Shown piece by piece: positions 55,366 to 64,000 of a stretch of 64,000 nucleotides of DNA. A model generated the notes under the pieces. That model was not told where the DNA came from. It ran no database searches and worked only from the letters and a program-made list of their open reading frames with translations. Each line of letters opens with the position of its first letter. The stretch's first letter is position 1. Made by a program: the position numbers and the translations under genes. Source of the DNA: G963668345 sp965206025 (lineage in GTDB: Bacteria; Acidobacteriota; Terriglobia; Bryobacterales; UBA6623); NCBI GenBank assembly GCA_965206025.1, contig CBDBIU010000004.1, forward strand, positions 248,001 to 312,000, written 5' to 3'.

Positions 55366-55566
55366 CCGCTCCCCTTCCCACCACCTGACGGTAGAAGCAC
55401 CCGATAAGCCCACCGTTACCGCGTCGCGCTTGCTCGCCGAGATCAACGCAGGGTTCAAGAATGTAGGGGCACGGCATACCGTGCCCAAGGTGCCAAGCGG
55501 CGCGCGCCTTGTGCTGACGGGCCTCTCAGGCACTTCGCCTTGCCACCTGGTGAGAAAAGCGGGCTA
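55362..55566. repeat. ~205-bp repeat with CTAGCCCGC-like ends, copy C
   Basis: This more diverged copy runs from CTAGCCGC at 55362 to GCGGGCTA at 55566. It shares the CACCTGACGGT start, the CGCGCGCCTTGT segment and the TGAGAAAAGCGGGC end with copies A and B, but its middle holds a stem GGGCACGG/CCGTGCCC (55467-55486). It lies between the DinB gene and the large secreted protein gene. Confidence 0.72.
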
Positions 55567-55605
55567 TGCCGCCAGCCCGATTTCGACGTGACGCCGTGGG
55601 CGCCC

Positions 55606-58197
55606 TCAATCCATCGGGAACGTCAGCACTTCGTCCAGAACGACGATCTCGGCGGGACCGAGGCCTTCGGCGATGGGCGCGGGAGCTGCCTTGCGGGTAA
55701 TGATGGCCCAGGAGAACTGGTAGTCCAGCAGGTCGATAAAGTAGGAGCCGAGGGTTTCTTGTATGGTCGCTCGGGCCTGATCGGTGAGCAAAAACGCCCC
55801 CTCGTCGGCAATGGCGCCGATGACGACCGTGCCGTCCGGCAGCGATCGCAAGTAGACTTCCATGGCCGTCACGTCTTCCTCACGCGCCCAGGTGTCGAAA
55901 TTCCGCACGGTCCCGAGAAGGCCCGTCCGCGGATCGACGGTGAGAAAGTTGAACCCGCGGCCCGGCCCGCCGCCATGCACTTCGTAAGCCAGCGTTCCAT
56001 CCACTTCAAAGGCGGCAACCGAGGCCGCACTCTTGTACCCCCCGGAGATGACGCGAAATCGCACGTCGCTGAGACTAGGCAGCACGGTGAGCAAGAAGCT
56101 TCGCGTAACGATCTGGGGGAGCACGGTAAGCGCGGTCAGCGAAACGGGAACGTTTTCGATCCGCGGCGCGCCCGGGTCGGCGCTGAGCGTCAGCGGAGGC
56201 GATTCCCCAGGTACTCCGACGGGGATCGAAGCGCGAACGCCTGTCGGAAGTCCGCTGATTTGGAAGCGCACAAGATCGCAAAAGGAGTTGAAGCCCTCAA
56301 TTTCGACAAAAGCCGTCCGCGAGGGGCCGCCCTGCTGAACAACCAGGGTGTTCGGCTCGGGGCCGGAGATCGAAAACCCCGGCGGCTGACCTTCGTCGAT
56401 GACTCGCAAGAGGTGAGGGTTGCTGGCAACTCCGTTTTGCATAAGCCGCAGATCAACCACGGAAGGAGTGAAGTTTTCCGGGATAAAGATGTTGGTCTGA
56501 TAGACCCCGACAACTCCCTCAAGCAAGCCGGAGTAAACAACCGGTACCGGCTCGGACCCGAGACGACCGAGCGGCACGTTTAGGGTAAGAACACCGCCCG
56601 CCGGCGCCATACCGTCGGCCAGTTCAGCCGTGGCAGGTCCCAAGCCGCTGCCATAAACTTCAAGGTAGCTGCCGGGTGGGACACCGTTGGCTTCGTTCAC
56701 CGGGCAGGGTAAGCCCGCCCGATAGACACCACGGTCAAAGATGCCGGGCGCGGAAGCAGCCACCTCGACGGTTGCGACATTACTGGCAACACCCGTGCGA
56801 TAGACGAACGCTTCGGCAACCCCAAGCGGCGCGGCCCAGGGCGCCTGGCCGCGGACTTCCGTCCGGTCGGCAAAAAGTAGCGGCACGGCCTCGCCTTGCA
56901 GGCAAGCGCTCACAGGCCCTAAGTGATTCGGCAGCACAGTCGTTCCGGCCGAGCGCGAACCGAGGGCGAACCCCTCCCCCCACAGGCTAACGAGTCCGCC
57001 GGGCGCTATGGCGGGCTGTCCACCGGCGGCGCCGACCACGCCGCCCTCGTTGATGAGGGGGCCGGCGCCCGCGGACAGCTCGTCAGGCGGAAGTCCGCCC
57101 CAAACGTGCGCCAGAGCGAAGTAGGCCTCTCGAGGCCGCAAGGTGTCGAAGCCGGCGATCGGGCCGCTCTCGGCCCGGAACAGCCCGAACCACGCCGGAT
57201 TCCGATAGTTGTCCGGGAAGCTTTGATCCGGCCAACCGTCGGTCGAGTGCAATGAGGGGGCCTCTCCGCCGCGCCACCATTCGTCCACATAGCTCGCCCA
57301 CAGGCCGCCGAGAACGGGGAAAACGTCGCCGGGGAGCCGCCATTCTATTTCGGACGCGAGTGCCCGCCCAACTTCGGCTTGCGTCGAAGCATCCTCGATC
57401 TGACCTTGTTGGTCATAGGCGTCGACACCGAAGGCTGACACCAGCAATGGTTTCGCGGTCCTGTTGCTCCCTGCCGCGAAAAGCTCTTCCAAAGGCCCGC
57501 CGCCGACGGCGTCAAGCGACCAAAACGAAAGACCCGGTTGGCTTAGGTCGTCCGTGCCGAGAGTAAAGTCCCCGATTTGAAACGCACCGGCGACTGTCGT
57601 GGTGAGCAAAGCCGTGCCGCCTTGCGCGCCGACCAATACTTCGGCGGCGTCCCGCAGCAAGGAATAGAAATCCGTTGGTGAGCCGGCGAACTTTTCTTCA
57701 TAGTCACGCCCAACCTCATCTCCGAAGACAAACGCTATAATTCGCTCCTCCTCTCGCCAACCTTCGACGAATGCCTGAAACTCCTCGATAATCTGTCCCC
57801 TCAACGCCCGTCCTAGGCCGGTCGACGGGGAAAGCGACCGCTCGGGGTCGTAGAAGCGGTCCAAGGGGAAGCCTGCGAGCCAATAGAGGCGGGCGTCGGC
57901 GAGAGATCGGCGGAAGGCACTGTCTTCGGGCGAAACGATCGCCCGCGTTCGGAGGGTGTTCGCCCCCATTCCCGCAATCAAGGGAAAGTCTCGGGCGTAA
58001 AGACAACCGGTGGGTTCGGGCCCGTCCGACCAACGGGCTCCGATGGGCGTGTTGCCGTATACAACGCCTCGGATCAGGAAACGCTCATCTTCCAGAAAAA
58101 GTTGGCTGTTCCGAATCTCGAAGCCGGCCCGGACCGGGGCCTGGAACACGAAGAGAATCAGCAGAACGAAGACTCCCCCGAAGCGGCGCCTCCGCAT
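55606..58197 (-). CDS. Large secreted protein: glycosidase-like barrel, Solibacter-type repeats, ILEI/FAM3-like C-terminus
   Basis: The 863-residue protein has a signal peptide (FVLLILFVFQAPVRA) and a TIM-barrel-like N-terminus with FLIRGVVYGNTPIGARW, FPLIAGMGANTLRTRAIVSP and VFGDEVGRDYEEKF, as in glucanosyltransferase/cellulase-type barrels. Two regions at residues ~385-630 match the Solibacter extracellular pattern TIGR03437: APGGLVSLWGEGFALGSRSA, RGQAPWAAPLGVAEAFVYRT and PAPGIF-like endings. The last ~130 residues (RGFNFLTVDPRTGLLGTVRN, FDTWAREEDVTAMEVYLRSL, PDGTVVIGAIADEGAFLLTD, LGSYFIDLLDYQFSWAIITR) match the ILEI/FAM3 fold. A sugar-binding or hydrolytic cell-surface role is inferred. 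Confidence 0.85.
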   Translation of the reverse strand: MRRRRFGGVFVLLILFVFQAPVRAGFEIRNSQLFLEDERFLIRGVVYGNTPIGARWSDGPEPTGCLYARDFPLIAGMGANTLRTRAIVSPEDSAFRRSLADARLYWLAGFPLDRFYDPERSLSPSTGLGRALRGQIIEEFQAFVEGWREEERIIAFVFGDEVGRDYEEKFAGSPTDFYSLLRDAAEVLVGAQGGTALLTTTVAGAFQIGDFTLGTDDLSQPGLSFWSLDAVGGGPLEELFAAGSNRTAKPLLVSAFGVDAYDQQGQIEDASTQAEVGRALASEIEWRLPGDVFPVLGGLWASYVDEWWRGGEAPSLHSTDGWPDQSFPDNYRNPAWFGLFRAESGPIAGFDTLRPREAYFALAHVWGGLPPDELSAGAGPLINEGGVVGAAGGQPAIAPGGLVSLWGEGFALGSRSAGTTVLPNHLGPVSACLQGEAVPLLFADRTEVRGQAPWAAPLGVAEAFVYRTGVASNVATVEVAASAPGIFDRGVYRAGLPCPVNEANGVPPGSYLEVYGSGLGPATAELADGMAPAGGVLTLNVPLGRLGSEPVPVVYSGLLEGVVGVYQTNIFIPENFTPSVVDLRLMQNGVASNPHLLRVIDEGQPPGFSISGPEPNTLVVQQGGPSRTAFVEIEGFNSFCDLVRFQISGLPTGVRASIPVGVPGESPPLTLSADPGAPRIENVPVSLTALTVLPQIVTRSFLLTVLPSLSDVRFRVISGGYKSAASVAAFEVDGTLAYEVHGGGPGRGFNFLTVDPRTGLLGTVRNFDTWAREEDVTAMEVYLRSLPDGTVVIGAIADEGAFLLTDQARATIQETLGSYFIDLLDYQFSWAIITRKAAPAPIAEGLGPAEIVVLDEVLTFPMD

Positions 58198-58393
58198 AGG
58201 TTGAGGAGAGGTACGTGTGAGTCACACTTTACCGCATCACAGTTGTTAGAAACAAGCGGACAATCACCGCCTCCAAGGCGGCGGCTTCCGGGGAGCTGGT
58301 CATGGGGGATCTCCGCAGTTGATAATCGAGTCCGACTGGGCTGAAAGTATCCGCGGTAGGAAGCTCAGGCCGAGTATGAGAGTTAGTTTTAGT
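58198..58393. other. Upstream region of the large secreted protein gene
   Basis: This stretch should hold the promoter for the leftward gene. A short stem CGCC/GGCG occurs near 58270, but nothing else is recognised. It ends at the 456-bp element, which inserts at an 8-bp target. Confidence 0.35.
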
Positions 58394-58849
58394 GGCTCTT
58401 CCGGGTTTTTAGTGGGTGGCCAACGGGTAGCCGGCTCCTCCATCCTGCCGACCCGACGTCGCCCGCAGTCACATCGGAGCCCAAAAGGCGGCCAAGAAAT
58501 CCCCAAATACCCTACACGCCAGTCCGGTCGTGGGCAACTCGTAAAGGGAATAAGACACTGATAAACAGGGAGTTATCTCTTTGAGTGTGGCCACTGGATG
58601 ACAGTTGTGGATCCGCATTTCACAGCCTTCGGGAGACTGTACGACTACCTGCCAGCAGCCTTGCTCTACTCGTAACCCTTTGTTTATCAGTAATTCTTTT
58701 TGGCCAACGCAGTCGCCGCCCGGCCTTGGGGGCCGTAGAGTTGTCACGAAGCCCTTGAATGGCACCGAAGCAGGCTCCGGGAGGTCGGCCTCACAGTGGC
58801 GAGGGATCCGTCACTCACCGCCGCCAGCCACTAAAATCCCAGAAGAGCC
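58394..58849. repeat. 456-bp non-autonomous element with ISL3-like ends, copy c
   Basis: The ends and length are as in copies a and b, with an 8-bp duplication GTTTTAGT at 58386-58393 and 58850-58857. This copy lies in an intergenic region. The passenger frame spans 58765-58469 on the minus strand. Confidence 0.95.
58469..58765 (-). CDS. Conserved 98-residue passenger frame of the 456-bp element (copy c)
   Basis: Identical frame to that in copy b. It has no known domain and no strong ribosome-binding site. Keeping the frame in three young copies does not prove that it is expressed. Confidence 0.3.
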   Translation of the reverse strand: MPFKGFVTTLRPPRPGGDCVGQKELLINKGLRVEQGCWQVVVQSPEGCEMRIHNCHPVATLKEITPCLSVSYSLYELPTTGLACRVFGDFLAAFWAPM

Positions 58850-59045
58850 GTTTTAGTTTACGCGGGCGTTGCGTAACGCCAATCTTCGTCATCAGCAAGC
58901 CTCCTTTTTTAATGACGATCATCCTTGTTGGTATGGAAGAAGGTCACATGCGTGTTCGTCCGCTCTGCCAGATGGGTCATTGCTGACGATAGGCACATGC
59001 AACGGGCTGCGTAGCAACACTCGATGACAGAAGCACCGGAAGAGT
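58850..59045. other. Gap before the zinc alcohol dehydrogenase
   Basis: The segment is A+T-richer than average near 58890-58930 and has no recognised gene. A terminator for the leftward dehydrogenase gene could be here, but no clear stem-loop with T-run is seen. Confidence 0.35.
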
Positions 59046-60191
59046 TCAATGCCCGGGCGCAAACGCAACTTTCATGCATTCCAGGCCGAGTGCTGTGTCC
59101 ATTGCCTGCTGGGCCTGTTCTAGCGGGAAGCAGTGAGTCACGAACGTATTCAGGGGCATCTGATCCTGGTAGCGCAGCATCAGTTCCATGGTCGGACGGT
59201 AGGCCGTGAATGGGTGGTTGCTCAACCCGACCAGCCGCAGCGCCTTGCTGACGATCAAGTGAGGGTTCAACAAGATATCGCCCATATCAACGAATACACC
59301 CTCCAGAATGTACATCCCGCCGCGCCGGATCATGTGCAATGCCTCCGGCACCGCCTCCGGGTAGCCCACGCATTCAACGGCGAGATCGACCCCGCGATTT
59401 CTCGTCCAATCGTGCACAAGCTGGATGCGTTCTTCCGCAGTCGTGTTGGACACGTTGATGACGTGGTCCGCGCCAAAAGCTTTCGCCATGTTCAGGCGAT
59501 AATCGGACTTGTCGACCGCAATGATCGTGCCTGCACCCATCATGCGCGCTTTGATCAGGTGGCATAGACCCAAGGGGCCAACGCCCTGGATCAGCACGGA
59601 GTCGTCAGTCAGGAAGCCTTCCGAGGCAAGTGACGAGAATTCCTTTGCCTTGTCCAACGCATAGGCGCATGCCATGACCTCGGTATAAACCGCCAGTTCC
59701 GGCGCGAGACCATCCGGCACCTTGTAAATGAATGCCTCCGGGATAATCACCATGTACTCCGCCCAACCACCCATCAAGGGGTGCTCGGTGGCCCGGAACG
59801 AATTGCCATAACCACGCCAGTGCTCGCACCAGGAGTATCCGAAGATGTGGCGGCAGGTGTAGCACTTGCCGCACACCACGTCGGGGCACATCGCTATGCG
59901 GTCGCCCACCTTCAACGGTTCGCCGTAGAAATCGACCACGCCAGGCGTAATATCCGCGACGATTCCGACGTTCTCATGGCCCGGGATCAGTGGAAAAGGC
60001 GAAGTTTGTTCGTTGACCGTGCCTCCGTACTGAGTGGTCTCGCCGCGATAGGTGTGTTTGTCGGTGCCGCAGATGCCACTCATCTCCATCCGCAGCAGCA
60101 GCCCGCCGGGCCGCAGCGGTGGAATTTTGTACTCGCGCACCTCGATTCCGTATGGCTCGACTATCGTGACGGCCTTAGCTGTCTCAGGCAC
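59046..60191 (-). CDS. Zinc-dependent alcohol dehydrogenase (MDR family)
   Basis: The 381-residue protein has the catalytic zinc ligand C41 in SGICGTDKH, the GHE at residues 71-73 (IPGHENVGIVAD), the structural zinc set with C102, C107, C110, C113 and C122, and the dinucleotide motif in VLIQGVGPLGLCHLIKARMM with GTIIAVDKSDYRL. It is a medium-chain dehydrogenase acting on alcohols or polyols; the substrate is unknown. The gene is complete. An ISL3 copy lies about 55 bases upstream, which may have disturbed its promoter. Confidence 0.92.
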   Translation of the reverse strand: MPETAKAVTIVEPYGIEVREYKIPPLRPGGLLLRMEMSGICGTDKHTYRGETTQYGGTVNEQTSPFPLIPGHENVGIVADITPGVVDFYGEPLKVGDRIAMCPDVVCGKCYTCRHIFGYSWCEHWRGYGNSFRATEHPLMGGWAEYMVIIPEAFIYKVPDGLAPELAVYTEVMACAYALDKAKEFSSLASEGFLTDDSVLIQGVGPLGLCHLIKARMMGAGTIIAVDKSDYRLNMAKAFGADHVINVSNTTAEERIQLVHDWTRNRGVDLAVECVGYPEAVPEALHMIRRGGMYILEGVFVDMGDILLNPHLIVSKALRLVGLSNHPFTAYRPTMELMLRYQDQMPLNTFVTHCFPLEQAQQAMDTALGLECMKVAFAPGH

Positions 60192-60245
60192 GTTGCTCCT
60201 TTTTTCGTCCTTCTCTGACCAGGAATGTCGTTAGTTTAACTAAAT

Positions 60246-61544
60246 GGCTCTTCCGGGTTTTAAGTGGGCGAAGGAGCCAGATCGAGTTTCCCACAGTGGA
60301 AGTAGATGGCGTTGATGAAGTTCTGTTGATTGCGGAAACCGCGCGCCGTGGCCTTGACCCATTGAATCCTTGAGTTCAACCCCTCGCTGACCGCGTTCGT
60401 AATGCGGTGTTTCAGATACGTGAGTATGTTTTCGAGGCGAGCCGTCAACATCCGCGCTACGGTGACCATCGGCGTCAGCCGGCTGCGACTCGCCCAGCCG
60501 CGCCATTGCTCGAAGAAAGCTCGCGCCGCCGATTCGCGACGATAGTCGAACAGCCGCATCGCCGTTTCCTTCAACGCCCACGCCCGCGCCGTTTTCAAGT
60601 CGCTTTCGCGCAGCGCGCGGAACTCGCGCCAGGCGTCCTCGGAAAAGTTCGCCGGATGCCGCAGCCAAGCGTACTTCGTGCCTGTCAAACGTTCGTCGCC
60701 GAGGGCCAGTAAACGCTTGTTCTCCGCCCGCCGCACTTGGTCCACCGCCTTCGCCAGATGCGCCGCGATGTGATATTTGTCGTAAACGATCTTTTTCTCC
60801 GATTCGTCGAGATGCTCCCGGGTCGAGGCGACGTAAGGATCCCACATGTCCATCGCGACGGCCTCGACTCGGGCGAGTTGCTCTGCGCTCAACGTCTTCC
60901 AAAAGCCGTCCAGGCTGGCCTGGCGGCGTCCCTCGGCGACGAACAACACGCGCGAGCGGTTGAGATCGTTGACGACGGTGAGATAGCGATGGCGCTTGCG
61001 GAAGCTCTTCTCGTCGACGCCCAGGTAGGGAATCGGCTCTGCCGCGCGACGTTCGAGCCCACGTTGCACGGCGCGTTCCAGGATGCCGTGAATCTCGTCC
61101 CAGCTCAGCGCCAGCAACTCGGCGATGCCTTGCTGGCTGGCTTCCTTCAGCCACGAGATCGCGAGAGCTTCAAACAGCGCGGTGAAGCGGCTGGAAGCCT
61201 CGGCCCAGGGCAGTCGCACGACGCGCGGCCCGTGCTCGGAGCAGTCGCTGCGCGGCGGCCGGGCGTGCAGGATCGTGCGGTACTGACAGGTGTCGAGGTG
61301 ACGCCAGCGGCGTTCGGGCTGATGATCGTGGAGTGCGCACACGGCGCTGCATTGGCGGCACGGCCAGCGGACTTGCTCGTCGTGTTCGAGGAAGATGTGG
61401 ACTTCGCCGTCGGCTCGGCGCAGCTCCACTCGCGCGACTTTCCAGGGACTTTCGATGCCCAGAATCTGGCGGTATAGCTCGCGGTCTTGCATCCCGCGAG
61501 ACTACCACCGAGCCACACTCGCCCACTAGAAACCAGGAAGAACC
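60246..61544. mobile_element. ISL3-family insertion sequence, copy 2 (1299 bp)
   Basis: This copy has the same ends and length as copy 1. It is flanked by a perfect 8-bp duplication AACTAAAT (60238-60245 and 61545-61552). It lies in an intergenic region upstream of the dehydrogenase and BON genes. One base differs from copy 1 in the right terminal repeat (CAGGAAGAACC instead of CCGGAAGAACC). Confidence 0.95.
60260..61492 (-). CDS. ISL3-family transposase (copy 2)
   Basis: The 410-residue product is the same as that of copy 1 at 19036-20268: WPCRQCSAVCALHD region, YLGVDEKSFRKRHRYLTVV and AVSEGLNSRIQWVKATARGF. The gene is intact. It is expected to act on ISL3 ends and on the matching ends of the 456-bp elements. 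Confidence 0.95.
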   Translation of the reverse strand: MQDRELYRQILGIESPWKVARVELRRADGEVHIFLEHDEQVRWPCRQCSAVCALHDHQPERRWRHLDTCQYRTILHARPPRSDCSEHGPRVVRLPWAEASSRFTALFEALAISWLKEASQQGIAELLALSWDEIHGILERAVQRGLERRAAEPIPYLGVDEKSFRKRHRYLTVVNDLNRSRVLFVAEGRRQASLDGFWKTLSAEQLARVEAVAMDMWDPYVASTREHLDESEKKIVYDKYHIAAHLAKAVDQVRRAENKRLLALGDERLTGTKYAWLRHPANFSEDAWREFRALRESDLKTARAWALKETAMRLFDYRRESAARAFFEQWRGWASRSRLTPMVTVARMLTARLENILTYLKHRITNAVSEGLNSRIQWVKATARGFRNQQNFINAIYFHCGKLDLAPSPT

Positions 61545-61826
61545 AACTAAATGCGTCCCCGCTCGCTTTTTCTAGGCATTGTCAAGTTAATGAGCCCAAG
61601 GCGCTTTTACCCTGAAGTACGCCCGACCCTTCTCTTTTTCAGCAAGCAACTCCCCCTTTCCGCTCCTCGATGTAGGGGGCATGAACGGCCCGTCACAGTC
61701 AAACTTTCTTGTACCCCAACGAATAGTCGAGGCATCCAAACGGGTGTACACAATGAAGTTTCGGGAAGTGGCCACGACCGAGAAACCGACACCAAACTAA
61801 GAAGCCGCCAAAGAAAAGGAGAAGTC
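61545..61826. other. Leader region of the BON-domain gene
   Basis: The 282 bases between the ISL3 copy and the BON gene start contain no recognised gene. AAAGGAG at 61814-61820 serves the ATG at 61827. The insertion may have separated the gene from its original promoter. Confidence 0.4.
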
Positions 61827-62366
61827 ATGAGGAAGAATCTTCGAAGTTTCGCACTGGTTTAGGTGCTGGGCCTGGCAGCCTTGCCGGCTCTCGCCTCGGC
61901 CGCGACGGATCTGACGCCGCTCGAGCGGCAAGTTCGCCACGAGCTTATCCTGCTGCCCTATCACAACCTGTTCGACAACCTGGAATTCCAGGTAAACGGT
62001 GACCGGGTCACACTCTCGGGCCAGGTCGTGCGGCCGACGACGAAGACCGCCGCCGAGAGAGTCGTTGCCCGATTAGAGGGCGTTACCAGCGTCGATAACC
62101 GGATTGAGGTGCTGCCTCTCTCCACACACGACAGCCGGGTTCGCTACGCGGTTGCGCGAGCGATCTATGGGAGCCCGATGTTGAGCCGCTACGGCTTGGG
62201 CGCGAGGCCCAACATTCATATCATCGTCAACCAGGGGGACGTCACCCTCAAGGGTGTAGTCGCCCGAGAGTCGGAAAAGAACGTGGCCTTCTTGCAGGCC
62301 AACGGCGTATCCGGCGTGTTCTCGGTGACCAACGATCTTCAGGTCAAGCGTTCGAACAAAAGCTGA
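61827..62366 (+). pseudogene. Secreted BON-domain protein with an amber codon in its signal peptide
   Basis: The ATG at 61827 follows AAAGGAG and encodes MRKNLRSFALV, then TAG at 61860-61862, then VLGLAALPALASA, which completes a classic signal peptide. The rest is two BON domains: VNGDRVTLSGQVVRPTTKTA with RVVARLEGVTSVDNRIEVLP, and VNQGDVTLKGVVARESEKNV. BON domains bind membranes in the periplasm. The only in-frame alternative start, GTG at 61863, has no ribosome-binding site. A TTG or CAG to TAG change, a sequencing error or amber read-through would each explain it. Confidence 0.8.
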
Positions 62367-62397
62367 AGTCCATCATTCTCTTTGCCTTTGCAGTTCA

Positions 62398-62440
62398 GCC
62401 CGGGCGACCTCATGAGCAGGCTGCCCGGGCGTAGTTTTTT
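62398..62440 (+). terminator. Rho-independent terminator after the BON gene
   Basis: GCCCGGGC (62398-62405) pairs with GCCCGGGC (62423-62430) and is followed by GTAGTTTTTT. The stem lies 32 bases after the BON gene stop, which is the expected position. Confidence 0.75.
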
Positions 62441-62577
62441 GTGGCTATCGCCTGCCGTACTCCGCAATCCCAACTGTGGAACGTAAGATCAACGCAAAAA
62501 AACCAACTTTCTTGAATCGCAAACCGGCCATAAGCCGTCTCTTCTGCTAGGAAGCCAAAACCGAGGAGGAGGAATCC

Positions 62578-62841
62578 GTGCATACGCCATTCATTCGTAT
62601 CCGCAGCCGCATTATCAACGTCGCGGCCATTTCGTACGTTCGGATGTATGAGGATCTTGACCGAATCGACATTCGGCTGCTGGGTCCCGCCGCCGACGTT
62701 TCCTTGACGGTTACGGTGAAAGGGGAAGAGGCCGCGCCCGTTCGCGATTTCTTTCTATCTTCCGGGATCGTGGGGGATTTACGGCCTGTTCAATCCGAAT
62801 CGATCCCCGATTCCGAAGCCGTATTGGCGGGAGTCAACTGA
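62578..62841 (+). CDS. Small hypothetical protein
   Basis: The 87-residue protein starts with GTG at 62578 after a strong GGAGGAGG site. It has no signal peptide or membrane segment; HTPFIRIRSRIINVAAISYV suggests a beta-rich N-terminus. There is no cysteine. I do not recognise a family. It lies alone between the BON and protease genes, both of which concern the envelope. Confidence 0.6.
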   Translation: MHTPFIRIRSRIINVAAISYVRMYEDLDRIDIRLLGPAADVSLTVTVKGEEAAPVRDFFLSSGIVGDLRPVQSESIPDSEAVLAGVN

Positions 62842-62952
62842 ACGGAGCGCCGCACCCCCGGCGGCTTCCGCAAGCACAAGAACAACTGTACCGAAAGCGC
62901 TCTCGGCTGCATCTAATCGGTGTCGCGGTTAGGAGAAGAAGGAGCAGGGATC

Positions 62953-63993
62953 ATGAAACATCTAAGCTGTGTGATGCTGTTGACCGCGGCGCTCGCGGCC
63001 TCGCCGAGCGCCTTCGGCAAAGTCGATAAGAAAGAGCCGAAAAAGCCCAAGGAAGACGTCGAGGCGATCGGTGAACGCAACGTCGGTAAGGGCGTCAACT
63101 TCTACTCGATCGAAAAGGAAATCGCGCTCGGCAAACGGTTGGCCGCCGAGGTCGAACGCAACACCAAAATCGTTGACGACCCGATCATTTCCGAATACGT
63201 CAACCGGGTGGGACAGAATCTGGTTCGCAACTCGGACGCGCGCGTGCCGTTTACGATCAAAGTCATTGACAGCGACGAAATCAATGCCTTTGCGCTGCCG
63301 GGCGGGTATTTCTATGTCAATTCGGGCCTGATCAAGCTGGCCGGCGGCGAGGCCGAGCTGGCCGGCGTGATGGCCCACGAAATAGCCCATGTCGCCGCCC
63401 GGCACGGAACCAAGCAAGCCACCAAAGGCCAAATCACGAACCTAGCGACCATCCCCTTAATCTTCTTGGGTGGCTGGACGGGCTATGGCATACGGCAGGC
63501 GGCGGGTCTGGCGATACCCCTGACGTTCTTGAAGTTCTCCCGCAACTTCGAACGCGAGGCGGACTTTCTCGGCGTGCAGTATCTCTACAAGACGGGGTAC
63601 GATCCGGCCGCGATGATCCAGTTCTTCGAGCGCCTCAAAGCCCAGAAGAAGAAGAAAACCAGCAAGAGCATGATTGCCAAGGTGTTCAAATCGCACCCGC
63701 TGACCGAAGACCGCATCAAGCGAATCCAGAAGGTGATCGACGAACTGCTTCCCGATCGGTCGGAATACGCCGTCAACACAAGCGAGTTCGACACGGTGAA
63801 AGCGCAGCTAACGCAGCTTCAGGCCGGGCATCGAAGAGAGGAACTCGACCCCGACCGCCCAACTCTCAAGCGCAAGCCCCCCAGCGGTACAATCCCCTCC
63901 GAGGATGACGGATCGCCGGAAGGCGAAGAAGGGGAAGAAGGGGAAGACGAGCGGCCGACCTTGAGGCGGCGCGTGGCACGGGTCTCGGACTGA
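62953..63993 (+). CDS. Secreted M48-family metalloprotease (BepA/YfgC-like)
   Basis: The 346-residue protein has a signal peptide (MKHLSCVMLLTAALAASPSA), then the M48 core with HEIAH at residues 142-146 and the distal zinc ligand E201 in NFEREADFLG. FALPGGYFYVNSGLIKLAGG and SHPLTEDRIKRIQKVIDELL are typical of the periplasmic M48B group. A long acidic C-terminal tail (SEDDGSPEGEEGEEGEDERP) is unusual. The start at 62953 has a GGAG upstream. It probably processes or quality-controls envelope proteins. Confidence 0.92.
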   Translation: MKHLSCVMLLTAALAASPSAFGKVDKKEPKKPKEDVEAIGERNVGKGVNFYSIEKEIALGKRLAAEVERNTKIVDDPIISEYVNRVGQNLVRNSDARVPFTIKVIDSDEINAFALPGGYFYVNSGLIKLAGGEAELAGVMAHEIAHVAARHGTKQATKGQITNLATIPLIFLGGWTGYGIRQAAGLAIPLTFLKFSRNFEREADFLGVQYLYKTGYDPAAMIQFFERLKAQKKKKTSKSMIAKVFKSHPLTEDRIKRIQKVIDELLPDRSEYAVNTSEFDTVKAQLTQLQAGHRREELDPDRPTLKRKPPSGTIPSEDDGSPEGEEGEEGEDERPTLRRRVARVSD

Positions 63994-64000
63994 GGAGTCC

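Overview
The window looks like a piece of an Acidobacteriota chromosome, most likely from the Bryobacter/Solibacter side. The best markers are a secreted 863-residue protein with the tandem extracellular region typical of Solibacter (TIGR03437-like), a DUF1501 gene behind a cytochrome/DUF1549/LamG/DUF1553 gene, and a small basic protein of a type abundant in Acidobacteria. GC content is moderately high. This placement comes from family recognition and no database search was run.

The striking property is gene decay by mobile DNA. Identified elements are an IS21 element (566-3060), an IS1380-family element (about 5027-6487) and a truncated, frameshifted relative (12847-13905), an integrase-core IS (10407-11977), two near-identical 1299-bp ISL3 elements (19022-20320 and 60246-61544), three 456-bp non-autonomous elements with ISL3-like ends (21260, 39855, 58394), three copies of a second ~200-226-bp repeat (31812, 39556, 55362), and an IS remnant after the tRNA. 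Several insertions keep perfect target duplications, so the interrupted genes can be rebuilt in frame: a tandem universal stress protein, a phage terminase small subunit, a DUF1376 replication-type protein and a polysaccharide flippase. A PRC-barrel gene is split by IS21. Arginase, an amidohydrolase and a beta-propeller protein are truncated, a CheX-like gene carries a tandem duplication, and a BON-domain gene has an amber codon in its signal peptide.

Layout. 1-6.5 kb: sensor fragment, split PRC-barrel gene, RsbRD-like protein, CBS-pair protein, IS1380. 6.6-12.5 kb: NhaR-like regulator, PpsR-like regulator, arginase remnant, split stress protein. 12.8-18.5 kb: IS1380 remnant, serine hydrolase, CPBP protease, a membrane-anchored hypothetical. 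18.7-24.9 kb: a small integrated element next to tRNA-Thr(CGT), carrying integrase, zinc-ribbon protein, excisionase-like HTH, DUF1376 protein and terminase small subunit; its content resembles a phage satellite. 25-37.5 kb: metabolic genes (aminotransferase V, SMP-30 lactonase, aldo/keto reductase, Gfo/Idh oxidoreductase, CysQ, PyrE, acyl-CoA synthetase), a TPR-TonB protein and DUF3891. 38-45.6 kb: a surface-glycan locus with a radical SAM/SPASM protein, flippase, GT-C-like membrane protein, GT2 and a B12-type radical SAM protein. 45.8-64 kb: membrane protein, RsmA, CheX remnant, cytochrome/DUF1501 operon, DinB protein, the large secreted protein with a C-terminal ILEI/FAM3-like domain, a zinc alcohol dehydrogenase, BON protein, a small hypothetical and an M48 protease.

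The terminase small subunit and the replication-type gene of the satellite-like element are both interrupted, so it is probably defective. The flippase insertion should block or alter the export step of the glycan locus.
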